A stretch of 64,000 nt of DNA from Synechocystis sp. PCC 7509 (GCF_000332075.2 NZ_ALVU02000001.1:806001-870000), one strand, 5' to 3'; positions 35,766 to 46,366 are shown, counted from the first letter of the stretch. The notes: generated by a model from the letters alone, not told the origin. Numbers and translations are program-made.

Positions 35766-36164
35766 ATGAAAACTGTTTTGATTGTGGAAGATGATCCGAT
35801 TAACGCGCGTGTTTTTGCCAAAATTTTGACCAAACGTGCAGGCTTAAATGTTAAGCATACTGAAAATGTAGAGGAGGTAATGCAAATTGCCTTGGATAAA
35901 TTAGCAGACATTATCTTGATGGATGTTTCTCTTTCTCGCAGTGTTTACCAGGGTAAATCTGTAGATGGGATTAAAATTACCCAACTGTTAAAAGCCAACC
36001 CCGCCACGGCTTGTTTGCCAGTTATTTTGGTCACGGCTCATGCTATGGAAGGCGATCGCCATAGTTTTCTCTCTCTTAGTGGTGCTGATGGCTATATTTC
36101 TAAGCCTGTAGTTGACCATCAAGAATTTGTTGACCAAATTATGGCGTTATTGCCCTCCGATTAA
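35766..36164 (+). CDS. Single-domain response regulator
   Basis: 132 residues from an ATG. A lone receiver domain has acidic pocket VEDDPINARVF, phospho-acceptor D53 (IILMDVSLS), a long loop SVYQGKSVDG, VILVTAHAMEGDR and the conserved lysine in ISKPV. No output domain is present. Similar DivK/CheY-like proteins relay phosphate between kinases. No kinase gene is adjacent. It is convergent with hemL, separated by hairpins. Confidence 0.88.
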   Translation: MKTVLIVEDDPINARVFAKILTKRAGLNVKHTENVEEVMQIALDKLADIILMDVSLSRSVYQGKSVDGIKITQLLKANPATACLPVILVTAHAMEGDRHSFLSLSGADGYISKPVVDHQEFVDQIMALLPSD

Positions 36165-36173
36165 TACTGCCTC

Positions 36174-36197
36174 GCTATAGTGCAACTGTACTATAGC
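36174..36197. terminator. Hairpin after response regulator gene
   Basis: Perfect 8-bp stem GCTATAGT / ACTATAGC with an 8-nt loop lies 10 nt after the response regulator stop, in the gap shared with hemL. It may end one or both transcripts. Confidence 0.45.
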
Positions 36198-36234
36198 AGG
36201 AAATAGGTAAAGTCTCTTGCTAGCAAAACTAAAA

Positions 36235-36278
36235 TTAGTTCTAACCCTTAGTGGGCAGAGATTGGGGGTTAGAACTAA
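36235..36278. terminator. 13-bp hairpin after hemL
   Basis: TTAGTTCTAACCC and its exact complement GGGTTAGAACTAA are separated by 18 nt and lie just past the end of hemL on the reverse strand. The long stem suggests a terminator or an RNA-stability element. Confidence 0.5.
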
Positions 36279-36298
36279 CTAAGACTATTGGCAAAATC

Positions 36299-37597
36299 CT
36301 AAAGACTAGACATAACTTCCCGTGCGGCGGCTAAAGTCTGGTCAATATCAGCCTCGGTATGGGCGACAGAACTAAACCCAGCTTCAAATTGGGAAGGGGC
36401 TAAATAAATACCGCGCTCTAACATTCCGCGATGGAAACGGCTAAACTTACTGAGGTCAGACTTTTTCGCATCTTCATAGTTATGCACTGGCCCGGCGGTG
36501 AAAAATAAACCAAACATCCCGCTAATTTGACCGACACAAACATCGTGACGAGTTTCTTTAGCAATCTGCAATAAGCCATCGGCTAATTTTTTGGTAATTC
36601 GGTCTAGATACTCATAAGTACCAGGCTTTTGCAATAGTTCCAAAGTTTTGATTCCCGCCGTCATTGCCAAAGGATTCCCTGAAAGCGTCCCCGCTTGATA
36701 CATAGGTCCCGACGGTGCAACCATCAACATAATATCTCGACGACCGCCATAAGCTCCTACAGGCAACCCACCGCCAATAACTTTACCCAAAGTTGTCAAA
36801 TCTGGCGTAACCCCAAACTTTTCTTGAGCGCCACCGTAAGCAATCCGAAAGCCTGTCATTACTTCATCAAATACCAGTAATGCGCCATTTTCTTTGGTCA
36901 GTAAGCGTAAACCTTCCAAAAATCCCGCATCGGGGGCGATAAAACCCGCATTTCCTACCACTGGTTCTAAAATTACCCCAGCAATTAAGTCTGGATGTTC
37001 GGCAAATAAAGCTTTAACGGCTTCCAGATCGTTGTAAGGCGCAGTTAAAGTATCCGCCGTGGTGGATTTAGGTACGCCGGGAGAATCGGGTAAACCCAAA
37101 GTCGCCACCCCTGACCCAGCTTTGACTAAAAACATATCCGCGTGACCGTGATAGCAACCCTCAAACTTGATAATTTTATCGCGCCCGGTAAAGGCTCGCA
37201 TCAAGCGCAGGACTGCCATACAAGCTTCCGTGCCAGAATTTACAAAACGTACCATTTCAATGCTGGGAACGGCATTAATTACCATCTCTGCCAGGACGTT
37301 TTCGAGGACGCAGGGCGCACCAAAGCTAGTACCTTTTTCTAAGGCGGCTTGCAAGGCGCTGATTACTTCTGGGTGGGCGTGACCACAAATAGCAGGGCCC
37401 CAGCTACCCACGTAGTCAATATACTGATTGCCATCCACATCCCAAACATTTGCACCCTTGACGCGGTCAAAAACAATCGGTTGTCCGCCTACGGATTTGA
37501 ATGCTCTTACTGGAGAATTTACGCCTCCCGGCATTAAGTTTTGAGCGGCGGCAAAGATTTCCTCGGATTTGGTAGTTTTGATGGTGGTATTAACCAA
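36299..37597 (-). CDS. hemL: Glutamate-1-semialdehyde 2,1-aminomutase
   Basis: 432 residues. HemL converts glutamate-1-semialdehyde to 5-aminolevulinate for heme and chlorophyll. The protein starts [15 protein letters not shown], has [14 protein letters not shown] near the N-terminus, [10 protein letters not shown] for the aldehyde pocket, [13 protein letters not shown] and the PLP lysine in [17 protein letters not shown]. The start is a TTG with AGGAG 6 nt upstream (37604-37608), which is unusually good for a TTG gene. Length is normal. It is divergent from hisIE, with about 300 nt between. Confidence 0.95.
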   Translation of the reverse strand: MVNTTIKTTKSEEIFAAAQNLMPGGVNSPVRAFKSVGGQPIVFDRVKGANVWDVDGNQYIDYVGSWGPAICGHAHPEVISALQAALEKGTSFGAPCVLENVLAEMVINAVPSIEMVRFVNSGTEACMAVLRLMRAFTGRDKIIKFEGCYHGHADMFLVKAGSGVATLGLPDSPGVPKSTTADTLTAPYNDLEAVKALFAEHPDLIAGVILEPVVGNAGFIAPDAGFLEGLRLLTKENGALLVFDEVMTGFRIAYGGAQEKFGVTPDLTTLGKVIGGGLPVGAYGGRRDIMLMVAPSGPMYQAGTLSGNPLAMTAGIKTLELLQKPGTYEYLDRITKKLADGLLQIAKETRHDVCVGQISGMFGLFFTAGPVHNYEDAKKSDLSKFSRFHRGMLERGIYLAPSQFEAGFSSVAHTEADIDQTLAAAREVMSSL

Positions 37598-37603
37598 AGT
37601 TGT

Positions 37604-37608
37604 CTCCT
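37604..37608 (-). promoter_or_regulatory. Ribosome binding site of hemL
   Basis: AGGAG on the reverse strand, 6 nt upstream of TTG 37597. It supports the TTG start of hemL. Confidence 0.6.
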
Positions 37609-37895
37609 AAAAATGTATCTGTAAATAGTTGCGTGCCTGGTTTAGAATTCTTATAGTAATCAATTACGCCAAGCATAAAAATAAAATTATGTAATCTCGA
37701 ACCGCGATTTACCAGATATAAATTTCACATTTCTCCGGTTTATAGCGATACAAAGGCTTACGGTATTGCGGTGGGAACTAAAAAAATGAATTTTGGTTAG
37801 AAAAATAGCCTGACGCTTCACTTATAGAAAATAGGCGCTCGTTCGTTCCAATGGTATCGTAAACAAATAAGTTATTGCCTGGAATACCAGCAACT

Positions 37896-38525
37896 ATGTC
37901 ACCTCAAACTATTTTGGCTCAACTGCGTTATGACGATCGCGGTTTAATTCCAGCTATTGTACAGGACTATTTAGACGGCACGGTTTTAATGCTGGCATGG
38001 ATGAACGTTGAATCAGTGCAAAAAACTCTAGATAGTGGGGAAACATGGTTTTGGAGTCGTTCGCGCGGGGAACTATGGCATAAAGGCGCAACTTCTGGGC
38101 ATATTCAAAAAGTAAAAAGTTTTCGTTACGATTGCGATCGCGATGCCTTACTTGTGGGAGTAGAACAAATTGGCGATATTGCCTGTCATACCGGGGAACG
38201 CAGTTGTTTTTACGGGGACACCGACGGGCAAAAAGTCGATCCTCCTGGAGATACATTATCAGAATTATTTAAAGTAATATGCGATCGCCGAGACAATCCT
38301 ACCGATAATTCCTATACTTGCCAATTATTTGCTGATGGCGATAACAAAATCCTCAAAAAGCTGGGGGAGGAAACCGTTGAGTTGGTAATGGCTTGTAAAG
38401 ATGACGAAAAAGAGGCGATCGCCTCAGAAGCTGCGGACTTGCTGTATCATACTCTCGTTGCTTTAGCTCATCATCAAGTTGATATTAAAGACGTTTATCG
38501 CAAATTACAAGCCCGTAGGCGCTAA
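37896..38525 (+). CDS. hisIE: Bifunctional phosphoribosyl-AMP cyclohydrolase / phosphoribosyl-ATP pyrophosphatase
   Basis: 209 residues from ATG 37896; TTG 37875 would add 7. The HisI half has [14 protein letters not shown] and the zinc/metal motif [12 protein letters not shown]. The HisE half has [14 protein letters not shown] and [16 protein letters not shown]. The two activities are steps two and three of histidine biosynthesis and are commonly fused. The gene has no neighbours from the same pathway, typical of cyanobacteria with scattered his genes. Confidence 0.93.
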   Translation: MSPQTILAQLRYDDRGLIPAIVQDYLDGTVLMLAWMNVESVQKTLDSGETWFWSRSRGELWHKGATSGHIQKVKSFRYDCDRDALLVGVEQIGDIACHTGERSCFYGDTDGQKVDPPGDTLSELFKVICDRRDNPTDNSYTCQLFADGDNKILKKLGEETVELVMACKDDEKEAIASEAADLLYHTLVALAHHQVDIKDVYRKLQARRR

Positions 38526-38570
38526 TTTTCTCTTTTTAGGGGCGTATTTGCAAGAGTACACCCCCATACT

Positions 38571-40334
38571 TTAAAAAGTAAACGTAGTCCGAAGTAAACC
38601 TACTACGGTTGTTTCATTATTGCTATTAGATTCTGGGTTAAACAATACAAAAGCTCCTGGAGTAACGCTGATATGGTCGTTAACTCTAAAGCGATAATAA
38701 CCCTCCAAATGGTAAGGAGTTGCTCTTTCTTGCCCTGGTAGCGATGTCACTGCATCGCCACTAGCACTAGAGCGATATAGGGGTTGTCCAAACAGCAACC
38801 CCGCATTGTTGCCTTCAGCAAACAAATCTCGAAAATGCAAACCTACCATCCAACTTGTAAAAGTAGAACTAGCATCTACCGCTCCCGAAGCCGCGTCAAC
38901 AAAAATTGCTGCTCCATACCCAGAAATAGCCACCTTGGGAGCAAATCGCCAAGTTAAAGTTCCCCCTACAGAATTAAGTTTAACTGGTGTCCCGGCGGCA
39001 AGTCCGCCCAATGCTCCAATATCTGCATTTACTAATCCCGTGCCTAAAATGTTGATTTCGTGGTAGCTGTTGGCATAGTTAAGCCCAATATCTATACTTT
39101 TGCTAGGTCTAATTGTCAACTGCGCCGCCGCTACGGTACTACCGCTAAATAAACCTGCTCCCAAAGGTGTACCCGAAACTCCCGGAAGTATATCAGGAGC
39201 TTTCCCCGGAATTGCGGCGTTGACGCTACCATACAAAGCCGTCAAATTGATCGCTTCAGAGATATTCCAAATAAAGCCCCCCGCCGAAGCTAAACCAGAA
39301 CCCGAAGAACCCCCCGATACGCGCACTACAGGGTTGTAGCCTGCAAATCGAGAAATTGCTTCTTGTCCTTCACCAGCAAAAGGAGTAATGGCGGGAAAAG
39401 CATCTGTTGTCTCTGCTGCTGTTCCCGCAAACAAAGTTACTTTACTAGCCACGGGAAAAACATACAGCAGCTTGTACAAAGAAAAACTATTAGCATCAAT
39501 TGCCGACAAGTTTTGCGGATTCACCCCAGGAAACTGCGGTTCAAAGCTAAGTTTGGCGCTGCTACTGCTCAATCCTAGCCCATCGGCTAAACCTAAAGCA
39601 CCCCCTGTACTGTTGTCGCCTCCAAGCAGGTTGTAAGCTTGTAAGCCTGTAATTAAAGCGTCTTTGCCTGTAAAGCTGCTAGTGAGATTTATTCGCGTGC
39701 GATTAGCCAAAATAATATTCGGATCGCTGTCATTTGCTCCACCTGTAGCACCAATAGCGGCTACAATCACCTCTCCGCTTAACTTGGTGGTAGTAGAAAA
39801 CTGATTTGCTTCTAATTCGGCGGTATTTGCTTCTAAAGAGTCTACACGCCCCCTTAGTGCAGCGAGTTCGCTGGCAAATTCTGTTTGCAGTCTTTCAATA
39901 GTCGTTAAATCTTCTCTTTTGGCTAAGTCGCTGGTGGCGGTAGCAATTAATTCATTTACTCGGTCTAAACAGGCATTTAAGCCCGCCGCAAATTCGTAAC
40001 GAGTTAGCGCCCGATTACCCCGGTAAGTACCGTCTGGATATCCGGCAATACACCCGTAGCGTTCGACTAATGATTGCAGTGCTTGAAATGCCCAATCTGT
40101 CGGCTGTACATCAGATAATTGCGATACTGATGTTACTTGCTCCATTGACTGAGATAAAACGATTGGTTCGTTTTTAGGCTTATTTGCGGTGTCAATTGGG
40201 CGATCGCCATCTATCTGTTCTGACAATAACTCTAAACTACTAGCTTTAGCAGGGGTTACTACGGATGACAAAAACCCAGACAGCAAGCACAGTAGAGCTA
40301 ATTTGCTCGAACAACTCAGCAAATTACTATTCAT
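38571..40334 (-). CDS. Iron-uptake porin with SLH domain
   Basis: 587 residues from an ATG. A signal peptide (to about residue 31) precedes an SLH segment (about 72-130: QPTDWAFQALQSLVERYGCIAGYPDG). A helical coiled region follows (DLAKREDLTTIERLQTEF), then a beta-rich OprB-like barrel to the C-terminal F (LLRTTFTF). SLH porins sit in the cyanobacterial outer membrane and anchor to peptidoglycan. Several relatives import inorganic iron or other small solutes. The terminal phenylalanine is typical of outer-membrane barrels. Confidence 0.9.
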   Translation of the reverse strand: MNSNLLSCSSKLALLCLLSGFLSSVVTPAKASSLELLSEQIDGDRPIDTANKPKNEPIVLSQSMEQVTSVSQLSDVQPTDWAFQALQSLVERYGCIAGYPDGTYRGNRALTRYEFAAGLNACLDRVNELIATATSDLAKREDLTTIERLQTEFASELAALRGRVDSLEANTAELEANQFSTTTKLSGEVIVAAIGATGGANDSDPNIILANRTRINLTSSFTGKDALITGLQAYNLLGGDNSTGGALGLADGLGLSSSSAKLSFEPQFPGVNPQNLSAIDANSFSLYKLLYVFPVASKVTLFAGTAAETTDAFPAITPFAGEGQEAISRFAGYNPVVRVSGGSSGSGLASAGGFIWNISEAINLTALYGSVNAAIPGKAPDILPGVSGTPLGAGLFSGSTVAAAQLTIRPSKSIDIGLNYANSYHEINILGTGLVNADIGALGGLAAGTPVKLNSVGGTLTWRFAPKVAISGYGAAIFVDAASGAVDASSTFTSWMVGLHFRDLFAEGNNAGLLFGQPLYRSSASGDAVTSLPGQERATPYHLEGYYRFRVNDHISVTPGAFVLFNPESNSNNETTVVGLLRTTFTF

Positions 40335-40584
40335 AAATTACTCCTCACAAACCTATTATTTTGATTCCTAGATAAAACTCTAATACCGAGCATTTTTCTA
40401 GTTTTTTAAAAAAGCATTAATTCAACAAAACACTCTGGACTAGAGTTAACAGATCCTACTTGAAAATATTGAAATGTTTGCACGAAACGGAGAGATTTAC
40501 ATAATTTCTTAATTATTGCTATTTTTAATTATTAAATTTGTCTGTGTAATACAGCTTGACAATAAAATATTTGTCTCGTCGCAG

Positions 40585-41847
40585 TTAAGGCTTAGGAGAT
40601 AACATTTGCTCTAAATAATACAAAATTGAGATTAATATACTTACGCTTAAAGCTAAACCTAGCCAAAAATTGTCGGCAAATACGGGAGTTTGATCTAAAG
40701 CCCAGCCACCTAAGGGCGGCCCAATAAAATAGCCTGCTGCCCAACATAAAGAACTGATGGAAAAGTATACGCCTAATTGGGATTTGGGCGCTAGTTCGGT
40801 AATTAAAGCTGAAGCTGAGGGGGTATAAGAAACAATAGCGATCGCAAATACACTTAATGCGCCAATTGCCCACCATAATTGATAATCCGTAGCAACTCCT
40901 GTCACCCACATTAAAATAAATCCAATCGCCCACATTACCGCTGAGAAAATCAAGGATTGGGGATGAGTAAAGCGCTTTAAACCACGAACTACAGGTAATT
41001 GAGTAAATATAGCGATCGCCAAATGCCAACCAAAAATTACACTAATAGTGCCTTCGGTAAATTCTGCTCCCGATGCGTTTAAAGCCACGAAGTTTTTTAA
41101 ATAAAGTGGTAAAGTGCTTTGCAATTGAGAAATATAAGTAGTAAAAATAATATTGACTAAAACGTAAATTAATAATCGGCGATCGCTTAGGGCTATTTGC
41201 CAGCTAGATTTTAGAGATATAGCTGCTTTAGCATCTACAGGTTTGTAAGTTTCTTTAATAGCAAAATACACCACGCCAAAAAATACCACAAAAGAAACAG
41301 CATCAACTATAAATAGCGTCCTATAAGCCCCCGTAGCGCTAATTAATGCCCCACCTAATACAACCCCCATACCTAGCCCTAGATTATCTGCAAGTCTGGT
41401 AATGGCATAAGCTTCATGACGTTGTTCAGGGGCGGTTAAATCGGCTACTACTGATTCGTTGGCGGGCCAATACAAGCCTTGTCCTAAGCCCACTAATAAG
41501 TTACCGATAACTAAGATTGAGAAGTTATTAGCACTAGCCAAAACTAGAGATGCGATCGCACTAATGGCGGCTGAAAGCAGCAAAGTCTTACGTCGTCCCC
41601 AATCCTGCGAATCGGAAAACGCACCGCCCAAAATTCGCCCCACAACCCCAGATATAGATGCACTACCTAAAGCAAACCCTACCGCCGTTGCCGATAATCC
41701 TACCTGATTGACAAAAAATATTGGAGCGTAAAATAAAGTAAACCCCGTCCCGACTTCCGATAAAAAACGCCCAAATGCCAAAATCCAAACTTGAGGATTT
41801 AGTTGCGGCATCCAGGAAAATAAGCTATTTTTTTTAGAAAAATTCAT
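40585..41847 (-). CDS. MFS transporter, unknown substrate
   Basis: 420 residues from an ATG. Twelve predicted membrane helices and the MFS A-motif region GRILGGAFSDSQDWGRRKTLLL between helices 2 and 3 are evident. A gap of polar residues (about 190-215) splits the two six-helix halves. The N-terminal leader is short. The family is probably DHA1-like drug/metabolite export, but no substrate can be named. It is convergent with nothing nearby and lies 250 nt upstream of the SLH porin gene on the same strand. Confidence 0.85.
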   Translation of the reverse strand: MNFSKKNSLFSWMPQLNPQVWILAFGRFLSEVGTGFTLFYAPIFFVNQVGLSATAVGFALGSASISGVVGRILGGAFSDSQDWGRRKTLLLSAAISAIASLVLASANNFSILVIGNLLVGLGQGLYWPANESVVADLTAPEQRHEAYAITRLADNLGLGMGVVLGGALISATGAYRTLFIVDAVSFVVFFGVVYFAIKETYKPVDAKAAISLKSSWQIALSDRRLLIYVLVNIIFTTYISQLQSTLPLYLKNFVALNASGAEFTEGTISVIFGWHLAIAIFTQLPVVRGLKRFTHPQSLIFSAVMWAIGFILMWVTGVATDYQLWWAIGALSVFAIAIVSYTPSASALITELAPKSQLGVYFSISSLCWAAGYFIGPPLGGWALDQTPVFADNFWLGLALSVSILISILYYLEQMLSPKP

Positions 41848-41951
41848 TAAATCTTTAGATCAATACGGAATTTACTGAGTAACTCAAACAACTAATTAGG
41901 GAATCTTAAATACAGAGATACTTACTCGACTCCCTTAGTCTGTATTACCTG

Positions 41952-42242
41952 ATGACCCTTTTAATTCTCAAGCTACTAATTTCAATTGCAATCTTGTATG
42001 GGTTATATCTTCTGTATCAGGGTAAAGATCCAACCAAGCAGCGATGGCAATTTACAGATCGAGGTAGCAAGCAACAGCCTTCTAAACATCTGCAAATAAA
42101 ACTCTTACAGCTACTAAATGGCGATCGCAATACGGCAAATAGACTAATCGCCTCAGCAAAGGCTAGGAATCCTGATAGAACGATAGATTGGTGTGTGGAG
42201 AAGGTAATTTTTGACTTGCAACGCGATCGCGGTAGGTATTAA
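41952..42242 (+). CDS. Small N-anchored hypothetical protein
   Basis: 96 residues from an ATG. One hydrophobic helix at residues 3-22 (LLILKLLISIAILYGLYLLY) is followed by a basic soluble region. Its end (LLNGDRNTANRLIASAKARNPDRTIDWCVEKVIFDLQRDRGRY) is helical, suggesting a small membrane-anchored domain. I recognise no named family, although such proteins are common in cyanobacteria. The stop overlaps the Rpn gene's stop by 4 nt on the other strand. Confidence 0.6.
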   Translation: MTLLILKLLISIAILYGLYLLYQGKDPTKQRWQFTDRGSKQQPSKHLQIKLLQLLNGDRNTANRLIASAKARNPDRTIDWCVEKVIFDLQRDRGRY

Positions 42243-43069
42243 TTTTCACTTTGCAGCCAAGTAGTTACATCTGTAATTGCCACAAAATCTAGTAACGCTA
42301 CAGCTAATTGTTCTAGGCGATCGCTTGTTAAGCTGCGAATTTGTTCTAAAGTGGTAGCGTCAATGCTGCCAAAACGGCGTTCTAATTGACGGATAACTAA
42401 AGTTGATTCTCCTAATTGTTGTCCTTGTCTAACTCCTTCTTGGAGGATTTGTTGATAAATAACGGATTCCTTCATGATGTCCTCTCTAAATAATTGATTA
42501 ATTAAATTTTGCTCGAATCTCAAACCCGCTAATATTTCTACACTAGCGGCTAAATTTTGCCTCTGCTGTGCTGATTCAATCCTAGCGACTTGCGCGGCTA
42601 CTTGCTCTAGTAAAGTTCTAGGCGTTTCTGCCCTTGTAAGAGTTGCTAGGGGTAGCAAAGCATTATCGGCGAGAAAAGGGGCGGGATCTTGCTCCCACAG
42701 GCGAATTACTCGGTAACGATGCCAAGTGTTAGCGGCGGTAAATTCGTTAATAAATGCTGCTTGGGAAGTTGTGGATTTGAGAAAAATAATAACTTGCTCG
42801 ATGGGACATCGATATTGCCGATATAGTCGCAACCAATAATCGAGCATTCGTAAAGGTAATGGCGGTTCTAATACGGGTAGAGTTTGAAACTCTAGATGTA
42901 AGATTTGGTTGGAACTTTGCACTAATGTCACCGAATCCGCGCGGATTGGTTCTAGGCTTAATTCAGTTTTTAGTACCTCAACTTCTGTTGCTTGGTTGGG
43001 AAGTAGCCAACGGGCAAAATTTTCTGGGTATTCTTCAGCGAGATATTTGCAGATATTGTCGTAAGTCAT
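42239..43069 (-). CDS. Rpn-family recombination-promoting nuclease (DUF4351)
   Basis: 276 residues from an ATG. The N-terminal two-thirds follow the Rpn/PD-(D/E)XK pattern: an early acidic segment, ILHLEFQTLPVLEPPLPLRML (E and Q of the nuclease core), and RQYRCPIEQVIIFL. The C-terminal domain is DUF4351 (VIRQLERRFG, IRSLTSDRLEQLAVALLDF). Related proteins are reported to raise recombination through DNA nicking and are widespread in cyanobacteria. It is divergent from the sucrose-phosphate phosphatase gene. Confidence 0.75.
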   Translation of the reverse strand: MTYDNICKYLAEEYPENFARWLLPNQATEVEVLKTELSLEPIRADSVTLVQSSNQILHLEFQTLPVLEPPLPLRMLDYWLRLYRQYRCPIEQVIIFLKSTTSQAAFINEFTAANTWHRYRVIRLWEQDPAPFLADNALLPLATLTRAETPRTLLEQVAAQVARIESAQQRQNLAASVEILAGLRFEQNLINQLFREDIMKESVIYQQILQEGVRQGQQLGESTLVIRQLERRFGSIDATTLEQIRSLTSDRLEQLAVALLDFVAITDVTTWLQSEN

Positions 43070-43124
43070 GGCGAAATCTATTGCTTTTGCTAACCTTAAA
43101 AATTGTTAGCTATAACGAGTCATC

Positions 43125-43874
43125 ATGAAATCATTTTTATTTGTAACCGATTTAGATCATACCCTTGTGGGAGAACGTCGCGCTTTGGCTGTGCTTAATG
43201 AGAAGCTACAACAGCATCGAGAAGAACACGGTACAAAAATAGTTTATGCCACTGGGCGATCGCCAATCCTATTTGCCGAACTCCAAAGCCAACAGCAACT
43301 TATAGAACCAGATGCTTTAGTTGCTTCCGTTGGTACAGAAATTTATTTCAAAGGTAGCGATACTGCTGATAATGGCTGGTCAGATAAACTATCGCCAGGA
43401 TGGAATCGAGAGCATATTTTGGCAACTACGGCTCATTTTGCCGATTTAGTCATGCAACCAGATTCCGAACAGCGCCCTTACAAAGTTAGCTTTTTGCTAA
43501 CCGAAGACTCCGCCCAAGAAGTTTTACCACAACTAAAATTATATTTGCAACAGCAAGGCTTGGATACCAAGTTAATTTACAGTGCTGGTGTAGATTTAGA
43601 TATTTTGCCCCGTCATGGCGATAAAGGTTTAGCTGTGCAATATCTGCGCTCTCTATGGGATATAGAAGCACAGCAAACGGTTGTTTGTGGAGATTCGGGT
43701 AATGATATTTCGCTATTTTCCCAAACAGAAGAACGCGGTATTATTGTTGGCAATGCCAAATCTGAACTATTGCAATGGCATAACGAAAACGGTGCGGACT
43801 ATCATTATTTAGCTCAAGCTTTTTGCGCGGGTGGTATTCTTGAAGGCTTAAATCATTTTGGTTTTATTGAATGA
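43125..43874 (+). CDS. spp: Sucrose-6-phosphate phosphatase
   Basis: 249 residues from an ATG. A HAD phosphatase with motif [12 protein letters not shown] (D9 nucleophile, D11), motif [10 protein letters not shown], the cap, and motif [15 protein letters not shown]. Pattern and length match sucrose-phosphate phosphatase, which dephosphorylates sucrose-6-P to give sucrose, a compatible solute in many cyanobacteria. No sucrose-phosphate synthase is nearby. Its stop overlaps the ruvA start by 4 nt. Confidence 0.88.
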   Translation: MKSFLFVTDLDHTLVGERRALAVLNEKLQQHREEHGTKIVYATGRSPILFAELQSQQQLIEPDALVASVGTEIYFKGSDTADNGWSDKLSPGWNREHILATTAHFADLVMQPDSEQRPYKVSFLLTEDSAQEVLPQLKLYLQQQGLDTKLIYSAGVDLDILPRHGDKGLAVQYLRSLWDIEAQQTVVCGDSGNDISLFSQTEERGIIVGNAKSELLQWHNENGADYHYLAQAFCAGGILEGLNHFGFIE

Positions 43875-44494
43875 TTAGCTATCTTAAAGGCATTGTTGCA
43901 GGCATTTCTAAAACTACTACTAATCGCATTACTTTGACATTAGAAGTAAATTTTTGCGGCTACGACTTGCTAATTCCCGCCCGATTGGTGCAACAATTAC
44001 CGCCAATTGGCGAAACGGTACAGATTTTTACGCATTTGCAAATTAGAGAAGAACAGCCTTTACTCTATGGATTTAGCACTTTAGCAGAACGAGATTTATT
44101 TAGACAATTGATTAGCGTTACCGGGATTGGATCTGCAAATGCGATCGCACTACTTGATACTTTACCTTTACCCGATCTAATTCAGGCGATCGTTACTAGC
44201 AATACGCAGTTATTAATTCAAACTCCTGGCGTGGGGGGGAAAACTGCCGAGCGGATTTGCTTAGAATTGCGGAAAAAACTGGCAGATTGGACAGATATTC
44301 CGGGCTTAGTTGCCCCTACCGATGGCCCAAGTCCTACCATTTTAGAAGATGTGCAGATGACCTTACTAGCTTTAGGTTATACCCCTAGTGAAGTTTCTAA
44401 GGCTTTGCAAGCGGTGAGTCAACAAGTGGGGTTGGCAAAAAATGCTAATGCGGAAGATTGGATTCGTCAGGCGATCGCTCATCTCAGCAATTAA
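43871..44494 (+). CDS. ruvA: Holliday junction branch-migration protein RuvA
   Basis: 207 residues from an ATG overlapping the previous stop (ATGA). The N-terminal OB-like domain is followed by two helix-hairpin-helix motifs, [19 protein letters not shown] and [18 protein letters not shown], that bind the junction backbone. The C-terminal RuvB-binding helices contain [14 protein letters not shown]. RuvA tetramers hold Holliday junctions for RuvB. Coupling to a sucrose phosphatase gene is a cyanobacterial oddity without functional link. Confidence 0.94.
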   Translation: MISYLKGIVAGISKTTTNRITLTLEVNFCGYDLLIPARLVQQLPPIGETVQIFTHLQIREEQPLLYGFSTLAERDLFRQLISVTGIGSANAIALLDTLPLPDLIQAIVTSNTQLLIQTPGVGGKTAERICLELRKKLADWTDIPGLVAPTDGPSPTILEDVQMTLLALGYTPSEVSKALQAVSQQVGLAKNANAEDWIRQAIAHLSN

Positions 44495-44659
44495 GCTGAT
44501 TTTTAGCCTTTATTCGCCAAATTTTACTTTAATTAGCTTTTATAGCTAGTTAGCTAAGATCCGCAACCATTAACCTAAGTTATCTCCCTAGAACGATTAC
44601 AGAATAGAGGACACGCTGAGAAAATATGAATGTTGTGTTTTTATACTTGACTTACTTAT

Positions 44660-46309
44660 ATGGCAACTCCCATAGAATTTAATTTATTTGCACCATATAT
44701 AAAAGGCGCTGCATTAGTTGGCGAATTTTCTGATTGGAAAGATGTACCAATGAAAAAAGGCGAAGATGGTTACTTTCGTACTCTAGTAGAACTAGAAGAC
44801 GGAGTTTATCAGTATAAATTTCGCGTTCAATCTAAGTCGTGGTTTTTTGAACCGGATCAATGGGTAGAAGTTGTAGATCCTTACGCGGTAGATATTGATA
44901 ACGCTAGTCAAAATGCGATCGCCCGGATTAAAGACGGGGAAAAAATCGTTGATACTTATGTATGGAAACACGACGATAAACCCTTACCCGCCGATAGCGA
45001 ATTAGTTATATACGAGTTGCACGTAGGCGACTTTTCGGGGGGAGAAGATGACCCCTTTGCACGGGGTAAATATAAACACGTAGTCGAAAAATTAGATTAT
45101 CTGTGCGAATTGGGTGTAAATGCGATCGAAGTTATGCCTGTAAAAGAATACCCCGGCGACCATAGTTGGGGCTACAATCCTCGCCACTTCTTTGCTACAG
45201 AGTCAAGTTATGGCCCTACCGAAGGATTAAAACAATTAGTAGATGAATGTCATGGTAGAGGGATGCGGGTAATTATGGATGGTATTTACAACCACTCCGA
45301 AGCCGAAGCGCCCTTAACTCAAATCGATCACGATTATTGGTATCATCACGCCCCCCGCGATCCTGACAACAACTGGGGTCCAGAATTTAACTATGAGTTT
45401 TACGACGAAAAACTAGAAACCTACCCCGCACGTAAGTTTATCGGCGATAACGTGCGTTTTTGGGTAAGTGAATATCATACCGATGGCATCCGTTTTGATG
45501 CTGCGCGGCAAATTGCCAATTACGACTTCATGCACTGGATTGTCAAAGAAGCCAAAGATACAGCCAGCATGAAGCCCTTTTATACCGTTGCCGAACATAT
45601 TCCCGAAACTGCCAGTATTACTAATGTAGATGGGCCGATGGATGGTTGCTGGCACGATAGTTTTTATCACTGCATTTTAGAGCATATCTGCGGCGATACC
45701 TTCGATCTTGAACGCTTGAAAGATGTAATTGATTGCAAACGTCAAGGGTTTATGGGCGCTACGAATGTTGTAAATTACCTAACAAATCACGATCATAATC
45801 ATGTCATGGTGGAATTAGGCGATCGCGAAATCTTTGACGAAGCAGCTTTTACTCGTGTCAAATTAGGCGCAGCTATTCTGTTAACCGCCGTTGGTGTCCC
45901 TCTCATTTGGATGGGTGAAGAATTTGGCGAATACAAACCTAAAACCCCAGATTCTGCCAAAATTGATTGGACTTTATTAGGTAATGACTTAAATCGCGGT
46001 TTGTTTGAATCCTACAAAGGCTTAATCAATCTGCGTAAAAGCAATCACGCTCTTTATACAGAAAATATCGAATTTTTCCACGAAAACCCCGAAGCAAAAG
46101 TTTTAGCTTACACCCGTTGGAATGATGAAGGTTCGCGCGTGGTTGTAGTTGCCAATTTCTCGGAAAACTTCTTAGCTGGCTATCAAGTTTCTGGTTGTCC
46201 CGCCGGAAGATGGCACGAATGGACAAAGGACTACGATTTAGAATCTGGCGAAGAAGGTTTAATGACAGACTTAGGCGCATACGAAGCCAAAGTATTTGTT
46301 TGGCAGTAA
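44660..46309 (+). CDS. GH13 alpha-amylase-family enzyme with CBM48
   Basis: 549 residues from an ATG. A CBM48-type domain (about 1-100, LFAPYIKGAALVGEFSDWKDVP) precedes a TIM-barrel GH13 domain. The catalytic nucleophile lies in TDGIRFDAARQ, the acid in YTVAEHIPE and the stabilising aspartate in YLTNHDHN. A beta-sandwich C domain closes the protein. It resembles glycogen branching and trehalose-type GH13 proteins but lacks the fingerprints I need to choose. It probably acts on glycogen or maltodextrins. A strong hairpin follows. Confidence 0.8.
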   Translation: MATPIEFNLFAPYIKGAALVGEFSDWKDVPMKKGEDGYFRTLVELEDGVYQYKFRVQSKSWFFEPDQWVEVVDPYAVDIDNASQNAIARIKDGEKIVDTYVWKHDDKPLPADSELVIYELHVGDFSGGEDDPFARGKYKHVVEKLDYLCELGVNAIEVMPVKEYPGDHSWGYNPRHFFATESSYGPTEGLKQLVDECHGRGMRVIMDGIYNHSEAEAPLTQIDHDYWYHHAPRDPDNNWGPEFNYEFYDEKLETYPARKFIGDNVRFWVSEYHTDGIRFDAARQIANYDFMHWIVKEAKDTASMKPFYTVAEHIPETASITNVDGPMDGCWHDSFYHCILEHICGDTFDLERLKDVIDCKRQGFMGATNVVNYLTNHDHNHVMVELGDREIFDEAAFTRVKLGAAILLTAVGVPLIWMGEEFGEYKPKTPDSAKIDWTLLGNDLNRGLFESYKGLINLRKSNHALYTENIEFFHENPEAKVLAYTRWNDEGSRVVVVANFSENFLAGYQVSGCPAGRWHEWTKDYDLESGEEGLMTDLGAYEAKVFVWQ

Positions 46310-46327
46310 TTCACTGAGTTTTGACAT

Positions 46328-46362
46328 AAAAAACCCCTCTCTGGTATAGAGAGGGGTTTTTT
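46328..46362. terminator. Bidirectional intrinsic terminator
   Basis: A 14-bp perfect inverted repeat (AAAAAACCCCTCTC and complement) with a 7-nt loop gives a GC-rich stem flanked by A and T runs. It separates convergent genes at 46309 and 46367 and would work in both directions. Confidence 0.9.
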
Positions 46363-46366
46363 GATT

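Noticed and set aside
39388-39636. Plus-strand ORFs inside the porin gene
   Set aside because: They are shadows of the SLH porin coding sequence, which has a complete domain structure.
40592-41029. 145-residue ORF within the MFS gene
   Set aside because: It is an out-of-frame reading of membrane-helix codons on the same strand, with no start signal.
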